Notes under the pieces: model-generated
Told to the model about the DNA's origin: nothing
The model's database searches: none
What the model saw: only the letters and a program-made list of their open reading frames with translations
From: an uncultured Bacteroidota bacterium
GTDB lineage: Bacteria > Bacteroidota > Bacteroidia > NS11-12g > UBA9320
Reading direction: 5' to 3'
NCBI GenBank assembly: GCA_913050005.1
Contig: CAJXBI010000008.1
Location: 1-47,703 of the forward strand
DNA: 47,703 nt
Made by a program: the position numbers and the translations under genes
Part shown: in pieces, positions 17,071 to 25,500 of the stretch
How the letters are laid out: every line of letters starts with the position of its first letter
Numbering within the stretch: the stretch's first letter is position 1

Positions 17071-17976
17071 TCAAACCGTCACCTCTTCTAAAATACTTAG
17101 ATAATTCACATATCGGGTCACCGCAATTTCTTGAGTTTCTAATGCTTTAATAATTTGACAATCCGGTTCTTCTGTATGCAAACAATTGCTATACTTACAT
17201 TTAGATAAACGACTTCTCATCTCTGGAAAGTAATGACTCACTTGATTGGGTTCGGTTTGGACCATCCCAAAATCCTTAATACCGGGGGTATCTATAATCT
17301 TACATCCTTGTTTACCTATAAACATTTGAGCAAATGTAGTAGTATGTTTACCCTTGTGATATGACGATGAAATTTCACTTACTTTTTGATTGCTATTGGG
17401 CAGTAGGGCGTTAATCAATGTAGACTTACCCACCCCTGAATTCCCGGCCAACAAGACACACTGATTGCCAACAAGTTGACTTATAAATTCCACGTCTTCT
17501 GTATCCAAAAAGCTAACATTATATATTTCGTATCCTACATTCGGATAGAGTTCCATCAAATGATATCGATGATGTGACGCCTTCTTTGAATCCAAATCCT
17601 TTTTATTAAGTAATAGGGTTACAGGGATATGATAGGCTTCTGAAGTAGCCAAAAAACGATCGATAAACCCCTGAGGTGTGTGAGGTTTGGCAGGTGATGC
17701 AATTAAAAAAGCTCGATCGATATTCGCTGCAATAATTTGAAACTGCTTGCTTAGTTTGTTTGATTTTCTGACAATACAATTTTGCCTTTCTTCAATCGCT
17801 TTGATGAGGAATTGTTCTCCATCGTTATCTAAATTAACAATATCGCCAACTACTACCGGATTAGTACTTTTTAATTTGAGTGTTCTAATCTTACCTCTAA
17901 GACGAGCATCGTATTCCTTTCCATCAATTAAAACTTTATACCAACTTCCAGTAGATTTTGTGACAATACCTCGCAT
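17071..17976 (-). CDS. rsgA: Small ribosomal subunit biogenesis GTPase RsgA
   Basis: 301 aa. This circularly permuted GTPase releases maturation factors from the 30S subunit. Motifs appear in permuted order: NKKD (G4), then GNSGVGKST (P-loop), then DTPGIKDF (G3). An OB-fold precedes them (about 1-70). The C-terminal zinc-binding region is CKYSNCLHTEEPDC. It is the last gene of the operon that starts with the S41 protease, with a 6-base gap after metF. Confidence 0.96.
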   Translation of the reverse strand: MRGIVTKSTGSWYKVLIDGKEYDARLRGKIRTLKLKSTNPVVVGDIVNLDNDGEQFLIKAIEERQNCIVRKSNKLSKQFQIIAANIDRAFLIASPAKPHTPQGFIDRFLATSEAYHIPVTLLLNKKDLDSKKASHHRYHLMELYPNVGYEIYNVSFLDTEDVEFISQLVGNQCVLLAGNSGVGKSTLINALLPNSNQKVSEISSSYHKGKHTTTFAQMFIGKQGCKIIDTPGIKDFGMVQTEPNQVSHYFPEMRSRLSKCKYSNCLHTEEPDCQIIKALETQEIAVTRYVNYLSILEEVTV

Positions 17977-17982
17977 GTGTAT

Positions 17983-18933
17983 TTAAAATAACTCAGAAGC
18001 AACTGATTTGGTACTCGATGAAAAACTCATCGTATAAAAATGCAATGCAGGGACATTATTAGCCTTTAATTCTTTACACTGTTGAATACACCACTCGATA
18101 CCGATTTGACGAATAGCGTCATCGTCTTTGGCTTTATCGAGTTCAGTTGCAAAAGGTTCTGGAATATCAATGTTAAATATCTTCGGCAAATTTCTAAGGT
18201 GTGCTTTTTTAGTTATCGGTTTAATACCTGGGATAATAGGCACATTGATTTCTGCTTCCCGACAATTTTTCACATAGTCGAAATATTTTTGGTTATCAAA
18301 AAACATCTGTGTCGTAATGAATTCAGCTCCTGCGTCTACTTTACGTTTTAAAAACTTTAAATCACTACTCATGTTTGGAGCATCAATATGTTTTTCTGGA
18401 TATCCCGCAGCTCCAATACAGAAATTGGTTTCATTGGTGTTTCTTAGTTCTTGATCTTGGTATATCCCGTTGTTTAAATCGTTAATTTGACGAATTAATC
18501 CCAAAGAGTTTTTATTTCCATTTTTCTCTGGCTTAAACATTCGTTCATCTTTCAAATTATCACCTCTGAGTGCAAGTACATTTTTAATACCTAAAAAATC
18601 TAAATCTATCAGTGCATTCTCAGTTTCATCTTTGGTAAAACCACCACAAATTAGGTGAGGTACGGCCTCAACATGATATTTATTCATTATCGCCGCACAA
18701 ATGGCAACTGTGCCTGGTCGTTTACGGATACTAACTTTGTCGTACCCACCCTCTTTTCTCGGTCGTTCTATAAATTCCTCGCGATGATAAGTAACATCCA
18801 CAAATGCAGGTTTGAATTCCATCAATGGATCAATAGCTAAATATAATGATTCGATACTCTTTCCTTTGAGTGGTGGTAGTACCTCAAAAGAGAATAATGT
18901 TCTATCGGGCTTTAAATATTCTGTTAATTTCAT
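17983..18933 (-). CDS. metF: Methylenetetrahydrofolate reductase
   Basis: 316 aa, the bacterial MetF length. This FAD enzyme reduces 5,10-methylene-THF to 5-methyl-THF for methionine synthesis. The N-terminal FSFEVLPP stands for the usual FSFEFFPP with its catalytic Glu. DVTYHREEF, ALRGDN and FITTQMFFDNQKYFDYV are family blocks. It lies 3 bases after the M28 peptidase and 6 before rsgA, so it is cotranscribed with unrelated functions. Confidence 0.95.
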   Translation of the reverse strand: MKLTEYLKPDRTLFSFEVLPPLKGKSIESLYLAIDPLMEFKPAFVDVTYHREEFIERPRKEGGYDKVSIRKRPGTVAICAAIMNKYHVEAVPHLICGGFTKDETENALIDLDFLGIKNVLALRGDNLKDERMFKPEKNGNKNSLGLIRQINDLNNGIYQDQELRNTNETNFCIGAAGYPEKHIDAPNMSSDLKFLKRKVDAGAEFITTQMFFDNQKYFDYVKNCREAEINVPIIPGIKPITKKAHLRNLPKIFNIDIPEPFATELDKAKDDDAIRQIGIEWCIQQCKELKANNVPALHFYTMSFSSSTKSVASELF

Positions 18934-18936
18934 GAT

Positions 18937-20625
18937 TTAAAAAGTCACGTTTAATACTTTAACTTCTTTGTTTCTTCTAATAGTAACCATTGTCTGGTCA
19001 TTTTTGTTGTAAGATGACAACGCTTTCATGTAATCTTGAATATTTGCAATCGTAAAGTCTCCCATCCCAATAATAATATCTCCTTTTAGCATCCCTGCTT
19101 TAGAACCTGGTCTTTCAGGTTTAACGCCATCCACACGCATCCCCTCTCCATCAAATATGTAGTCAGGCATGATTCCTAAAGTTACTTTAAAATTCATCCG
19201 AGAAGGTTCATCTTTTGTGGTTTCAGTAAAAGAAAATTCTCCATATTCGTTTGCTTTCTGAAGTATTTTGAGCATGTATGAAATCACAAATGCTTCTCCG
19301 CCATAATTAATGATAGAAGGATCGTCCGATGGTTTGTGATAATGCTGATGTTGTCCTGTAAAAAAATGTACTGCCGGAATATTTACCAAATAAAACGAAG
19401 TATGATCTGAAGCTCCTATTCCGCTTTCTGTTGTTTTGATTTTAGCAATTTTACGTGTAGGATACGATACCTCACTAATTGCTTTGTTCCATTCTGGAGA
19501 AGAACCCACGCCATTTATAATCAATGTTTTTTTAGTAGAATCCAAATGACCAATCATATCCATATTAATCATAAAATTCACGTTTTGCTTTTGCATCAAA
19601 GCGCTTTTCACAAAGTATTTTGAACCAATAAGTCCTTGTTCTTCACCAGAAAATGCAATAAAAAGATAATTATTATTCTTATATTTTTTTGGTTTTTTAA
19701 CAATTGCCTGAGCAATCTCAAATAAACCCGCGACCCCACTCGCATTATCGTCTGCTCCATTATGAATGTCGCCGGGTATTTCTGCTAAAGATCCTCCTTT
19801 TTGTCCACGACCCAAATGATCATGGTGAGCTCCAACTACTACCGTTTGATCTGCTTGATTATCAATAAAACCTAATATGTTATTCGCTATTTTGGTAATC
19901 ATTAATATATCGAGATTAAACCGAATAGGAGTTACATCCAAGTTATTCAAATCTTTTTTTACAAAAAAGATTGGAATCCCAGTATTATCGTGGGTTTTAG
20001 CTAATGTACCACTCGGCTGTAATTCCTCATTATCTGTGTAATAAACAACTGCTTTAGCTCCTTTTGATTTAGCATAAGTTGCTCTGTACTCAATCCCTGA
20101 CCATGAGATGTATCGATTGTGCGGGTGAACTCCACCAGGGATATCCATCTTAATCAATACTACCTTGCCAGACACCTCTTTATCTTGATAGTCGTGATGC
20201 TTTAACCCTTCATCTTCAATGCCATAATTAACATTGACAGCTTCTCCTTTATAAGATCCATTGTTGGATGAAGCACTTAGCGGATAAAACTCTTTGAATA
20301 ACTTCAAAACATACTTATCCAACACCAAACTCGTATTTGATTTAGCCAACCTCAAATCTGGGGTAGACATATACTGATAATAGGAATCATTCTCTCCAGC
20401 AGGTTCAAGTCCTATACGCTCGTATTGTTTAGCGATGTATTCTGCTGATTTTTTATCGTTATCTGATGCACTAAGTCTTCCACCCAACTCATCACTAGCC
20501 AAGTAAGTAATGTGTTTTGTTATACGTTTAGAACGCTTCTTTTCTCCAAAATGAGGCTTTTGTGCCCAGACATTTAAAGAAATAACACAAGCCAATAGTG
20601 ACAATAAAATTAATCTAATATTCAT
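18937..20625 (-). CDS. Secreted M28-family zinc aminopeptidase with PA and PDZ domains
   Basis: 562 aa. The signal peptide ends about NVWAQ (residue 22). A PA-like insert lies about 130-255. The M28 metal site is recognisable as VGAHHDHLGRG, HNGADDNASGVAG, FSGEEQGLIGSKYF, NMDMIGH and GQHQHYHKPSDD. A PDZ domain (about 480-562) follows, with KAGMLKGDIIIGMG. The family cleaves N-terminal residues from peptides; it probably acts in the periplasm. Its ATG starts 1 base after the TauE/SafE stop. Confidence 0.92.
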   Translation of the reverse strand: MNIRLILLSLLACVISLNVWAQKPHFGEKKRSKRITKHITYLASDELGGRLSASDNDKKSAEYIAKQYERIGLEPAGENDSYYQYMSTPDLRLAKSNTSLVLDKYVLKLFKEFYPLSASSNNGSYKGEAVNVNYGIEDEGLKHHDYQDKEVSGKVVLIKMDIPGGVHPHNRYISWSGIEYRATYAKSKGAKAVVYYTDNEELQPSGTLAKTHDNTGIPIFFVKKDLNNLDVTPIRFNLDILMITKIANNILGFIDNQADQTVVVGAHHDHLGRGQKGGSLAEIPGDIHNGADDNASGVAGLFEIAQAIVKKPKKYKNNNYLFIAFSGEEQGLIGSKYFVKSALMQKQNVNFMINMDMIGHLDSTKKTLIINGVGSSPEWNKAISEVSYPTRKIAKIKTTESGIGASDHTSFYLVNIPAVHFFTGQHQHYHKPSDDPSIINYGGEAFVISYMLKILQKANEYGEFSFTETTKDEPSRMNFKVTLGIMPDYIFDGEGMRVDGVKPERPGSKAGMLKGDIIIGMGDFTIANIQDYMKALSSYNKNDQTMVTIRRNKEVKVLNVTF

Positions 20626-20626
20626 A

Positions 20627-21439
20627 TTACGAAATAATGTTTCCTGTGGTTTTAATAATTACAACAACGATAAGGATTGCAAATATAATTTTAAGTCGTT
20701 TTCTCGAGGATTTTTGTCCTATTGAAACACCCAGAGGTGCAGCAAAAAGTAATCCTCCAACTAACGGTAAAAAGAGGATTGGGAGAAGATATCCAAAATG
20801 ACTTCCTTCATAGCTGATCAGATCATAAGAACCATAAAGTAAAATCATAGGAATCATCATAACGGGGATAACTCCAATCGAAATCGAAGCCGATTTTTTG
20901 ATACCCATTTTTAAGAATTGGGTAAAAAGGGGAATCATGATTACTCCGCCACCCAAACCAGACAACCCGGAAATAACTCCAGTTAGCAATCCAGTTAAAG
21001 CAAACTTAGACAAAGGAGGATTTGTCTCATCTGATACCGAAGTATTGCTTTTGTATAAAAACTTCACTAGCATTAATACCAATAAAAAGATAAAAAAGAT
21101 ACTGAAAGATGCTTTGTCATACCAAGATCCATTAGCAATAAGATAGGACAATAAAATACTGCTTGGTACAGCAGTCATGCATGTAAATAAAATTTCTTTT
21201 GGGAAAAATGCATTGAGTTTATATTGTTTATATGAACTTATTGCTCCGGCAAAAAAAGTTGCTGCAAAAGAATTTGCCAAGATATATTTTGATAGCTCTG
21301 GATCTTCATAACCAAGATAAATAAGTGCCGAACTCAATACAGGTACAAATACGATTCCACCACCAACACCCAATAAACCACTAATAAAGCCACCAATTAC
21401 ACCAAAAAATACGAGAATAAGAATTAATGAAATTTCCAC
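20627..21439 (-). CDS. TauE/SafE family sulfite/sulfonate exporter-like protein
   Basis: 270 aa with seven to eight predicted membrane helices. The two internally repeated glycine-rich motifs of the family are present: GVIGGFISGLLGVGGGIVFVP near the start and LLTGVISGLSGLGGGVIMIP near residue 150. The family exports sulfite, sulfoacetate or related anions, but the substrate here is unknown. The start is GTG, 5 bases after the S41 protease stop. It is not next to the persulfide dioxygenase gene. Confidence 0.9.
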   Translation of the reverse strand: MEISLILILVFFGVIGGFISGLLGVGGGIVFVPVLSSALIYLGYEDPELSKYILANSFAATFFAGAISSYKQYKLNAFFPKEILFTCMTAVPSSILLSYLIANGSWYDKASFSIFFIFLLVLMLVKFLYKSNTSVSDETNPPLSKFALTGLLTGVISGLSGLGGGVIMIPLFTQFLKMGIKKSASISIGVIPVMMIPMILLYGSYDLISYEGSHFGYLLPILFLPLVGGLLFAAPLGVSIGQKSSRKRLKIIFAILIVVVIIKTTGNIIS

Positions 21440-21444
21440 TTTAT

Positions 21445-23067
21445 TTAGGGTGTTAAGTATTGATTATATCCTGTCGAATCTGTGAGGATTTCTTTGCATG
21501 AAGCCCAATCCATATCGTCATCAAATTGTACTTCAATATCTCCTCGTTGATAGTAATAACGACGAACAATTTCTTGCTCTAAAAGCTCTTTCAATTCTGA
21601 TTTGTGATTTTCAGTATCTTTATTTTTAATGTTCTGCATTGTTAATTTTAGATTAGTGAATTCAGAAGACAACATGTCGTAATATTTATCCTCTTTTGCC
21701 TGAGATTCTAAGCGATTAATATTTTTTTCAGTTCGAGTTACATAGTCGTAGTCTTTGTCTTGAATAAACAGACAAAAATCATTATACAAGCTATCCGACA
21801 CCTCAAATTTAAATGGCGAAACAATACTGTCATGCTTGCTTCTAAAGCGAGTAGCATAATTAAATAGAATATGATTTTGGATAAGACTTAATGACAATTC
21901 GGAGAGTTTCGAGGGTTTAATCGCTGCATCTGGATGTATTCCTTCTCCGTCAATTACTATTCTACCATTTCTGGTTTTAAAAATACGTTTTGAACTATCT
22001 GCTACGGCTAATGCCTTTCCCTCTACTTTGTTGCTGTAATCCAATCGTTGAATCAAACGACCACTAGGTATATAATATTTTGAAGTAGTAATTTTCATCG
22101 AGGTGTTGTATGACAAGCCTTTGGTCATTTGCACCAACCCTTTACCGAATGAATTTTGACCAACTAAAACTGCCCGATCTAAATCTTGAAGAGCACCCGC
22201 AACAATCTCACTGGCTGATGCAGAATTTCCGTTGATTAAAACAACCATGGGAGTTTCTGTATCTACTGATGAGTTCATAGTCTTGAACGAACGATTATCT
22301 TCCGGATATTTTCCCCTTGTTTCGACAATTAGTTCTCCTCTTGGTATGAATACATTTACAATATTAATAGCTTCGTTGAGAAGCCCACCACCATTATTTC
22401 TGAGATCTAGAACCATTTTTTGGACACCTTGATTTTTAAATTTCAATACTGCATCTCTAACCTCTTTTCCGGCGTTGGGGGTAAAACTAACTAGCTTAAT
22501 ATACCCAATATCATCTATAACTCCTGAATAGGCTACATTTTTCAGTGTAATATTTTCTCGAGTAATTTCTTTTTTTATCCTTCCTACTGAGAACCGATTA
22601 ACTTCCACCAAAACCGATGTCCCCGATTGTCCTGTTAATAAATCACGAATTACTGATTTTGATTTATCTTTAACTGGTATTCCATCAATCGTAATAATTT
22701 CATCACCCGCCCGCAGACCTGCTTTCTGACATGGCCTATCTTCTAAAGGTGAATCAATAAAAATTCGGCCATTAATTCTTCGAGTTGAAGCACCAATACC
22801 CGAATAAGTTCCTGAAACTTGAAATCTGTAATCCTCTGCTTGTGCCTCGCTATAAAAATTAGTATACGGATCCAGTGACTTTAACATTCCATCAATGGCT
22901 GCTCTAATCAGCTTTCCTGGCTTTATCTCATCTACATAAGTTGTATTAACTTCTTTGTAAACATCAGCGAAAATGGATATGTTTTTAGATATCTCAAAGT
23001 AATCACTTGCTTTAAATGCTAACAAGAAAAAAGCACAAATTACTGGGATGAGAATGTATTTTTTCAA
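21445..23067 (-). CDS. S41-family C-terminal processing protease
   Basis: 540 aa. A membrane or signal segment occupies about 4-20. A PDZ domain follows (about 85-165; GDEIITIDGIPV). The S41 domain carries the Ser in NSASASE and the Lys in SFGKGLVQ, which form the Ser/Lys dyad of Ctp proteases. The last about 150 residues are a charged helical extension. It should degrade or process periplasmic proteins. It heads a five-gene operon and has a TATCTTTG element 20 bases before its ATG. Confidence 0.94.
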   Translation of the reverse strand: MKKYILIPVICAFFLLAFKASDYFEISKNISIFADVYKEVNTTYVDEIKPGKLIRAAIDGMLKSLDPYTNFYSEAQAEDYRFQVSGTYSGIGASTRRINGRIFIDSPLEDRPCQKAGLRAGDEIITIDGIPVKDKSKSVIRDLLTGQSGTSVLVEVNRFSVGRIKKEITRENITLKNVAYSGVIDDIGYIKLVSFTPNAGKEVRDAVLKFKNQGVQKMVLDLRNNGGGLLNEAINIVNVFIPRGELIVETRGKYPEDNRSFKTMNSSVDTETPMVVLINGNSASASEIVAGALQDLDRAVLVGQNSFGKGLVQMTKGLSYNTSMKITTSKYYIPSGRLIQRLDYSNKVEGKALAVADSSKRIFKTRNGRIVIDGEGIHPDAAIKPSKLSELSLSLIQNHILFNYATRFRSKHDSIVSPFKFEVSDSLYNDFCLFIQDKDYDYVTRTEKNINRLESQAKEDKYYDMLSSEFTNLKLTMQNIKNKDTENHKSELKELLEQEIVRRYYYQRGDIEVQFDDDMDWASCKEILTDSTGYNQYLTP

Positions 23068-23086
23068 AATAAAATTTTCGTTCTAA

Positions 23087-23094
23087 CAAAGATA
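23087..23094 (-). promoter_or_regulatory. -7 promoter element for the S41-TauE-M28-metF-rsgA operon
   Basis: The minus strand reads TATCTTTG, an exact TAnnTTTG match 20 bases before the S41 ATG. No well-placed -33 TTG is evident. Confidence 0.45.
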
Positions 23095-23162
23095 ACTAAA
23101 CAGTTGAGTTCGAGGAATAAGTCCTTAATCAAAATCCAATACGTTGAGTTTATCCGTATCAA

Positions 23163-23405
23163 CTAGGGTACTGGATCGTAACCACTTTTTTTACTCCATG
23201 GATGGCAGCTTAGTATCCTTCTTAAAGCCAGATAAAAGCCATAAAATGGACCATGTTTTTTGATTGCCTCTACTGCATATGCACTACAAGTTGGCGAATA
23301 ACAACATGTTGCCGGTAAAAAAGGAGATATTATTTTCTGATAAATCCAAATAGGAAGTAACAAGACAAATGAAAGTACTTTACTTAATTCTTTTAATAAA
23401 TTCAT
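23163..23405 (-). CDS. yidD: Membrane protein insertion efficiency factor YidD
   Basis: 80 aa from the ATG at 23405; a TTG one codon earlier is not needed. YidD is a small membrane-associated protein that aids YidC/Sec insertion. Diagnostic blocks are [34 protein letters not shown] and [17 protein letters not shown]; each is seen complete. It overlaps the end of rnpA by 26 bases, the classic rpmH-rnpA-yidD arrangement. yidC does not follow. Confidence 0.95.
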   Translation of the reverse strand: MNLLKELSKVLSFVLLLPIWIYQKIISPFLPATCCYSPTCSAYAVEAIKKHGPFYGFYLALRRILSCHPWSKKSGYDPVP

Positions 23406-23766
23406 CAATTGACAAAGTTAATTTTTTTTCAAGTAAGTGATGATCGGGCAATTCCTTGCCTAGATAAATAACACCAATGGCATATTGGTCATCATTTTTT
23501 ATAGACTGATAAATACGTTGTTTTTGTAATCTATAGATGTTTGTAATTTGACGTTTAATTCGATTACGATCTACGGCTTTTTTAAACTTTCGTTTACCCA
23601 CGGATACAAAAAACTGGCACGAGTATGGAGTCTTTAATTCTTTTTTTAAGTAAACAAATAAAAGCGGAGGGTTGAAAATCGACGAACCTTTTTTATTAAA
23701 AATAGAATCAATCGTATCCTTGTGCGAAAGCTTTTCTTCTTTATGAAATGTATTGGATATCCCCAT
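23380..23766 (-). CDS. rnpA: Ribonuclease P protein component
   Basis: 128 aa. The basic protein subunit of RNase P matures the 5' ends of tRNAs. The family signature is present as [14 protein letters not shown] (about 70-83), preceded by [10 protein letters not shown]. The N-terminal [16 protein letters not shown] corresponds to the usual LxxxxDFxxvfxxG stretch. It begins 23 bases after rpmH. Confidence 0.94.
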   Translation of the reverse strand: MGISNTFHKEEKLSHKDTIDSIFNKKGSSIFNPPLLFVYLKKELKTPYSCQFFVSVGKRKFKKAVDRNRIKRQITNIYRLQKQRIYQSIKNDDQYAIGVIYLGKELPDHHLLEKKLTLSIDEFIKRIK

Positions 23767-23789
23767 TTTATTGATTTGGGGGAGAAATA

Positions 23790-23951
23790 TTAATGCTTAT
23801 GACGAGGTTCGTCAGAAACACTTAGCTTCTTACGTCCTTTTTTACGACGAGCAGCTAAAACTTTTCTGCCATTTTTAGTAGCCATTCGTTCTCTGAAACC
23901 GTGTTTGTTTCTTCTTTTTCGTCTGCTTGGTTGAAATGTCCGCTTACTCAT
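23790..23951 (-). CDS. rpmH: 50S ribosomal protein L34
   Basis: 53 aa: starts [19 protein letters not shown], continues [20 protein letters not shown], and ends HKH. This is the full L34 pattern with a short acidic/basic C-terminal extension common in Bacteroidota. It is the first gene of the rpmH-rnpA-yidD transcript. A TACCTTTG element (24004-24011) lies about 50 bases upstream. Confidence 0.97.
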   Translation of the reverse strand: MSKRTFQPSRRKRRNKHGFRERMATKNGRKVLAARRKKGRKKLSVSDEPRHKH

Positions 23952-24003
23952 TTTGTATTGTAATAATGACTTGTCGTCTGTTTATTCTTATTTAAAAGGC
24001 TTG

Positions 24004-24011
24004 CAAAGGTA
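24004..24011 (-). promoter_or_regulatory. -7 promoter element for rpmH
   Basis: The minus strand reads TACCTTTG, a perfect TAnnTTTG element 52 bases upstream of the rpmH ATG. Confidence 0.5.
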
Positions 24012-24088
24012 GTGTTTTTTCAAATAATTCGTAACACTTATGTTACTTTTTTAGTGGATTCAACCTATTTCAGTTTAAAAGCACCCTT

Positions 24089-25384
24089 TTAGCTGGCCAT
24101 AAAATCCTCAATATCTGAAATTTCAATGGGCATTTCTACCTCATCCATCATATCTACAGGACCATTTTCGGTAATCAGTATTTGATTCTCAATTCTAACC
24201 CCTATCCCTTCATCTTGGATATAGATCCCAGGCTCACAACTAAAGGTCATTCCTAATTGCATAGGTTCATATCGCATCCCGCTATCATGCACATCTATTC
24301 CTAAGAAGTGAGAAGTACCGTGCATGAAATATTTTTTCAATGCTGGCCATGAAGGATCTTGATTTTTTATATCTTCATTAGTTAGCAGACCTAGTCCTAT
24401 TAATTCATCTTCCATCAAACCTTCAACCTCTTTCTGATAGTCCATAAGCAGAGTTCCAGGCACCAATTTCTCTCGAGCTTGTTTCATCACTCGAAGGGTT
24501 GCATTATAGACATCTGCTTGTCTTGGCGAAAATTTACCATTAGCTGGCAAACAGCGGGTCATATCACTGGCATAATTTGCGTAATCTACACCACAATCTA
24601 TGAGTACCAAATCCCCATCTTTAACTTGCTTATTATTTTCAATATAGTGCAATGTGCAAGCGGATTCACCACTTGCTACAATAGGTTCAAACGAAAATCC
24701 ATTGGCTCTATTTCGAGTAAACTCGTGTATCAATTCAGCCTCAATCTCGTGTTCCCAGACACCCGGCTTGGTAAATTTTATAACACGCTCCAATCCTAAC
24801 TTTGAAATTCGAACTGATTCTCGCATAACCTCTAGTTCAAAAGCTGTTTTTACACTACGTAATCGCTGTAAAATTGTTCCCGCTCGTTTATAGGAATGCA
24901 ATGGATATAATTGTTGCAATTCTTTTGCGAAATCAAGGACTTTACTTGGACTCTTTGGCGAAAACCGATCATTCTCATTCAATGGCAGATAAATGTTATC
25001 TGCCATATTAATAATTGGCCTCAATTGCTGCATGTAGTTACCATTCCAATAAATTGAATTTATTCCGCTTGTTGCTGAAGCATCCCTCTTTGTATATTTA
25101 TAACCATCCCAAATTGCAATTTTTTCATTGGTCTCTACCAAAAAAAGACACGCTCTATACTCGGGGATTGGACAGTCTGGATATAACACCAAAATACTAT
25201 CTTCTTGATCTATTCCACACAACCAAAAAATATCTGAGTTTTGCTTGAATTTATAAGTCATATCACCATTCCAACTGTATTGATAATTGCTATGGAAAAT
25301 GGCAATACTATTGGGTTCCATTTGAGAAATAAATCGGTTTCGGTTTTCGACAAACAGTTGCGAGTTGAGTGATTTGTACTTCAT
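24089..25384 (-). CDS. pepP: Xaa-Pro aminopeptidase (M24B)
   Basis: 431 aa. It removes N-terminal residues preceding proline. An N-terminal creatinase/AMP_N domain spans about 1-150. The M24 pita-bread domain carries the five metal ligands in VLIDCGVDYANYASDMTR (two Asp), MHGTSHFLGIDVHD (His), SCEPGIYI (Glu) and VRIENQ (Glu). It is cytosolic, with no signal peptide. The gene stands alone and has a TAATTTTG element 10 bases before the ATG, implying a very short leader. Confidence 0.95.
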   Translation of the reverse strand: MKYKSLNSQLFVENRNRFISQMEPNSIAIFHSNYQYSWNGDMTYKFKQNSDIFWLCGIDQEDSILVLYPDCPIPEYRACLFLVETNEKIAIWDGYKYTKRDASATSGINSIYWNGNYMQQLRPIINMADNIYLPLNENDRFSPKSPSKVLDFAKELQQLYPLHSYKRAGTILQRLRSVKTAFELEVMRESVRISKLGLERVIKFTKPGVWEHEIEAELIHEFTRNRANGFSFEPIVASGESACTLHYIENNKQVKDGDLVLIDCGVDYANYASDMTRCLPANGKFSPRQADVYNATLRVMKQAREKLVPGTLLMDYQKEVEGLMEDELIGLGLLTNEDIKNQDPSWPALKKYFMHGTSHFLGIDVHDSGMRYEPMQLGMTFSCEPGIYIQDEGIGVRIENQILITENGPVDMMDEVEMPIEISDIEDFMAS

Positions 25385-25393
25385 GATATGGTT

Positions 25394-25402
25394 GCAAAAT
25401 TA
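25394..25402 (-). promoter_or_regulatory. -7 promoter element for pepP
   Basis: The minus strand reads TAATTTTGC, an exact TAnnTTTG match. It is only about 10 bases from the start codon, so the transcript would be nearly leaderless. Confidence 0.45.
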
Positions 25403-25455
25403 CGTATTTGCGGTAATAAGCAGGTCATCCTCACTCCAATCTATTCTTTATCACC

Positions 25456-25484
25456 TTGTATTGAACTTCAAATTAATAAATTTG
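25456..25484 (+). promoter_or_regulatory. Promoter of the aldehyde dehydrogenase gene
   Basis: TTG at 25456-25458, then 18 bases, then TAAATTTG at 25477-25484. Both elements fit the Bacteroidota housekeeping promoter; the ATG is 16 bases downstream. Confidence 0.6.
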
Positions 25485-25500
25485 TGCATAATCATTCATT

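Noticed and set aside
20627-21439. TauE/SafE gene as part of a sulfide-detoxification operon with the CstB-like gene
   Set aside because: The two are more than 15 kb apart in different transcripts, so no operon link is supported.
23952-24088. Possible replication origin next to rpmH
   Set aside because: No DnaA-box cluster, no dnaA or dnaN neighbour; the rpmH-rnpA-yidD order alone is not evidence of oriC here.
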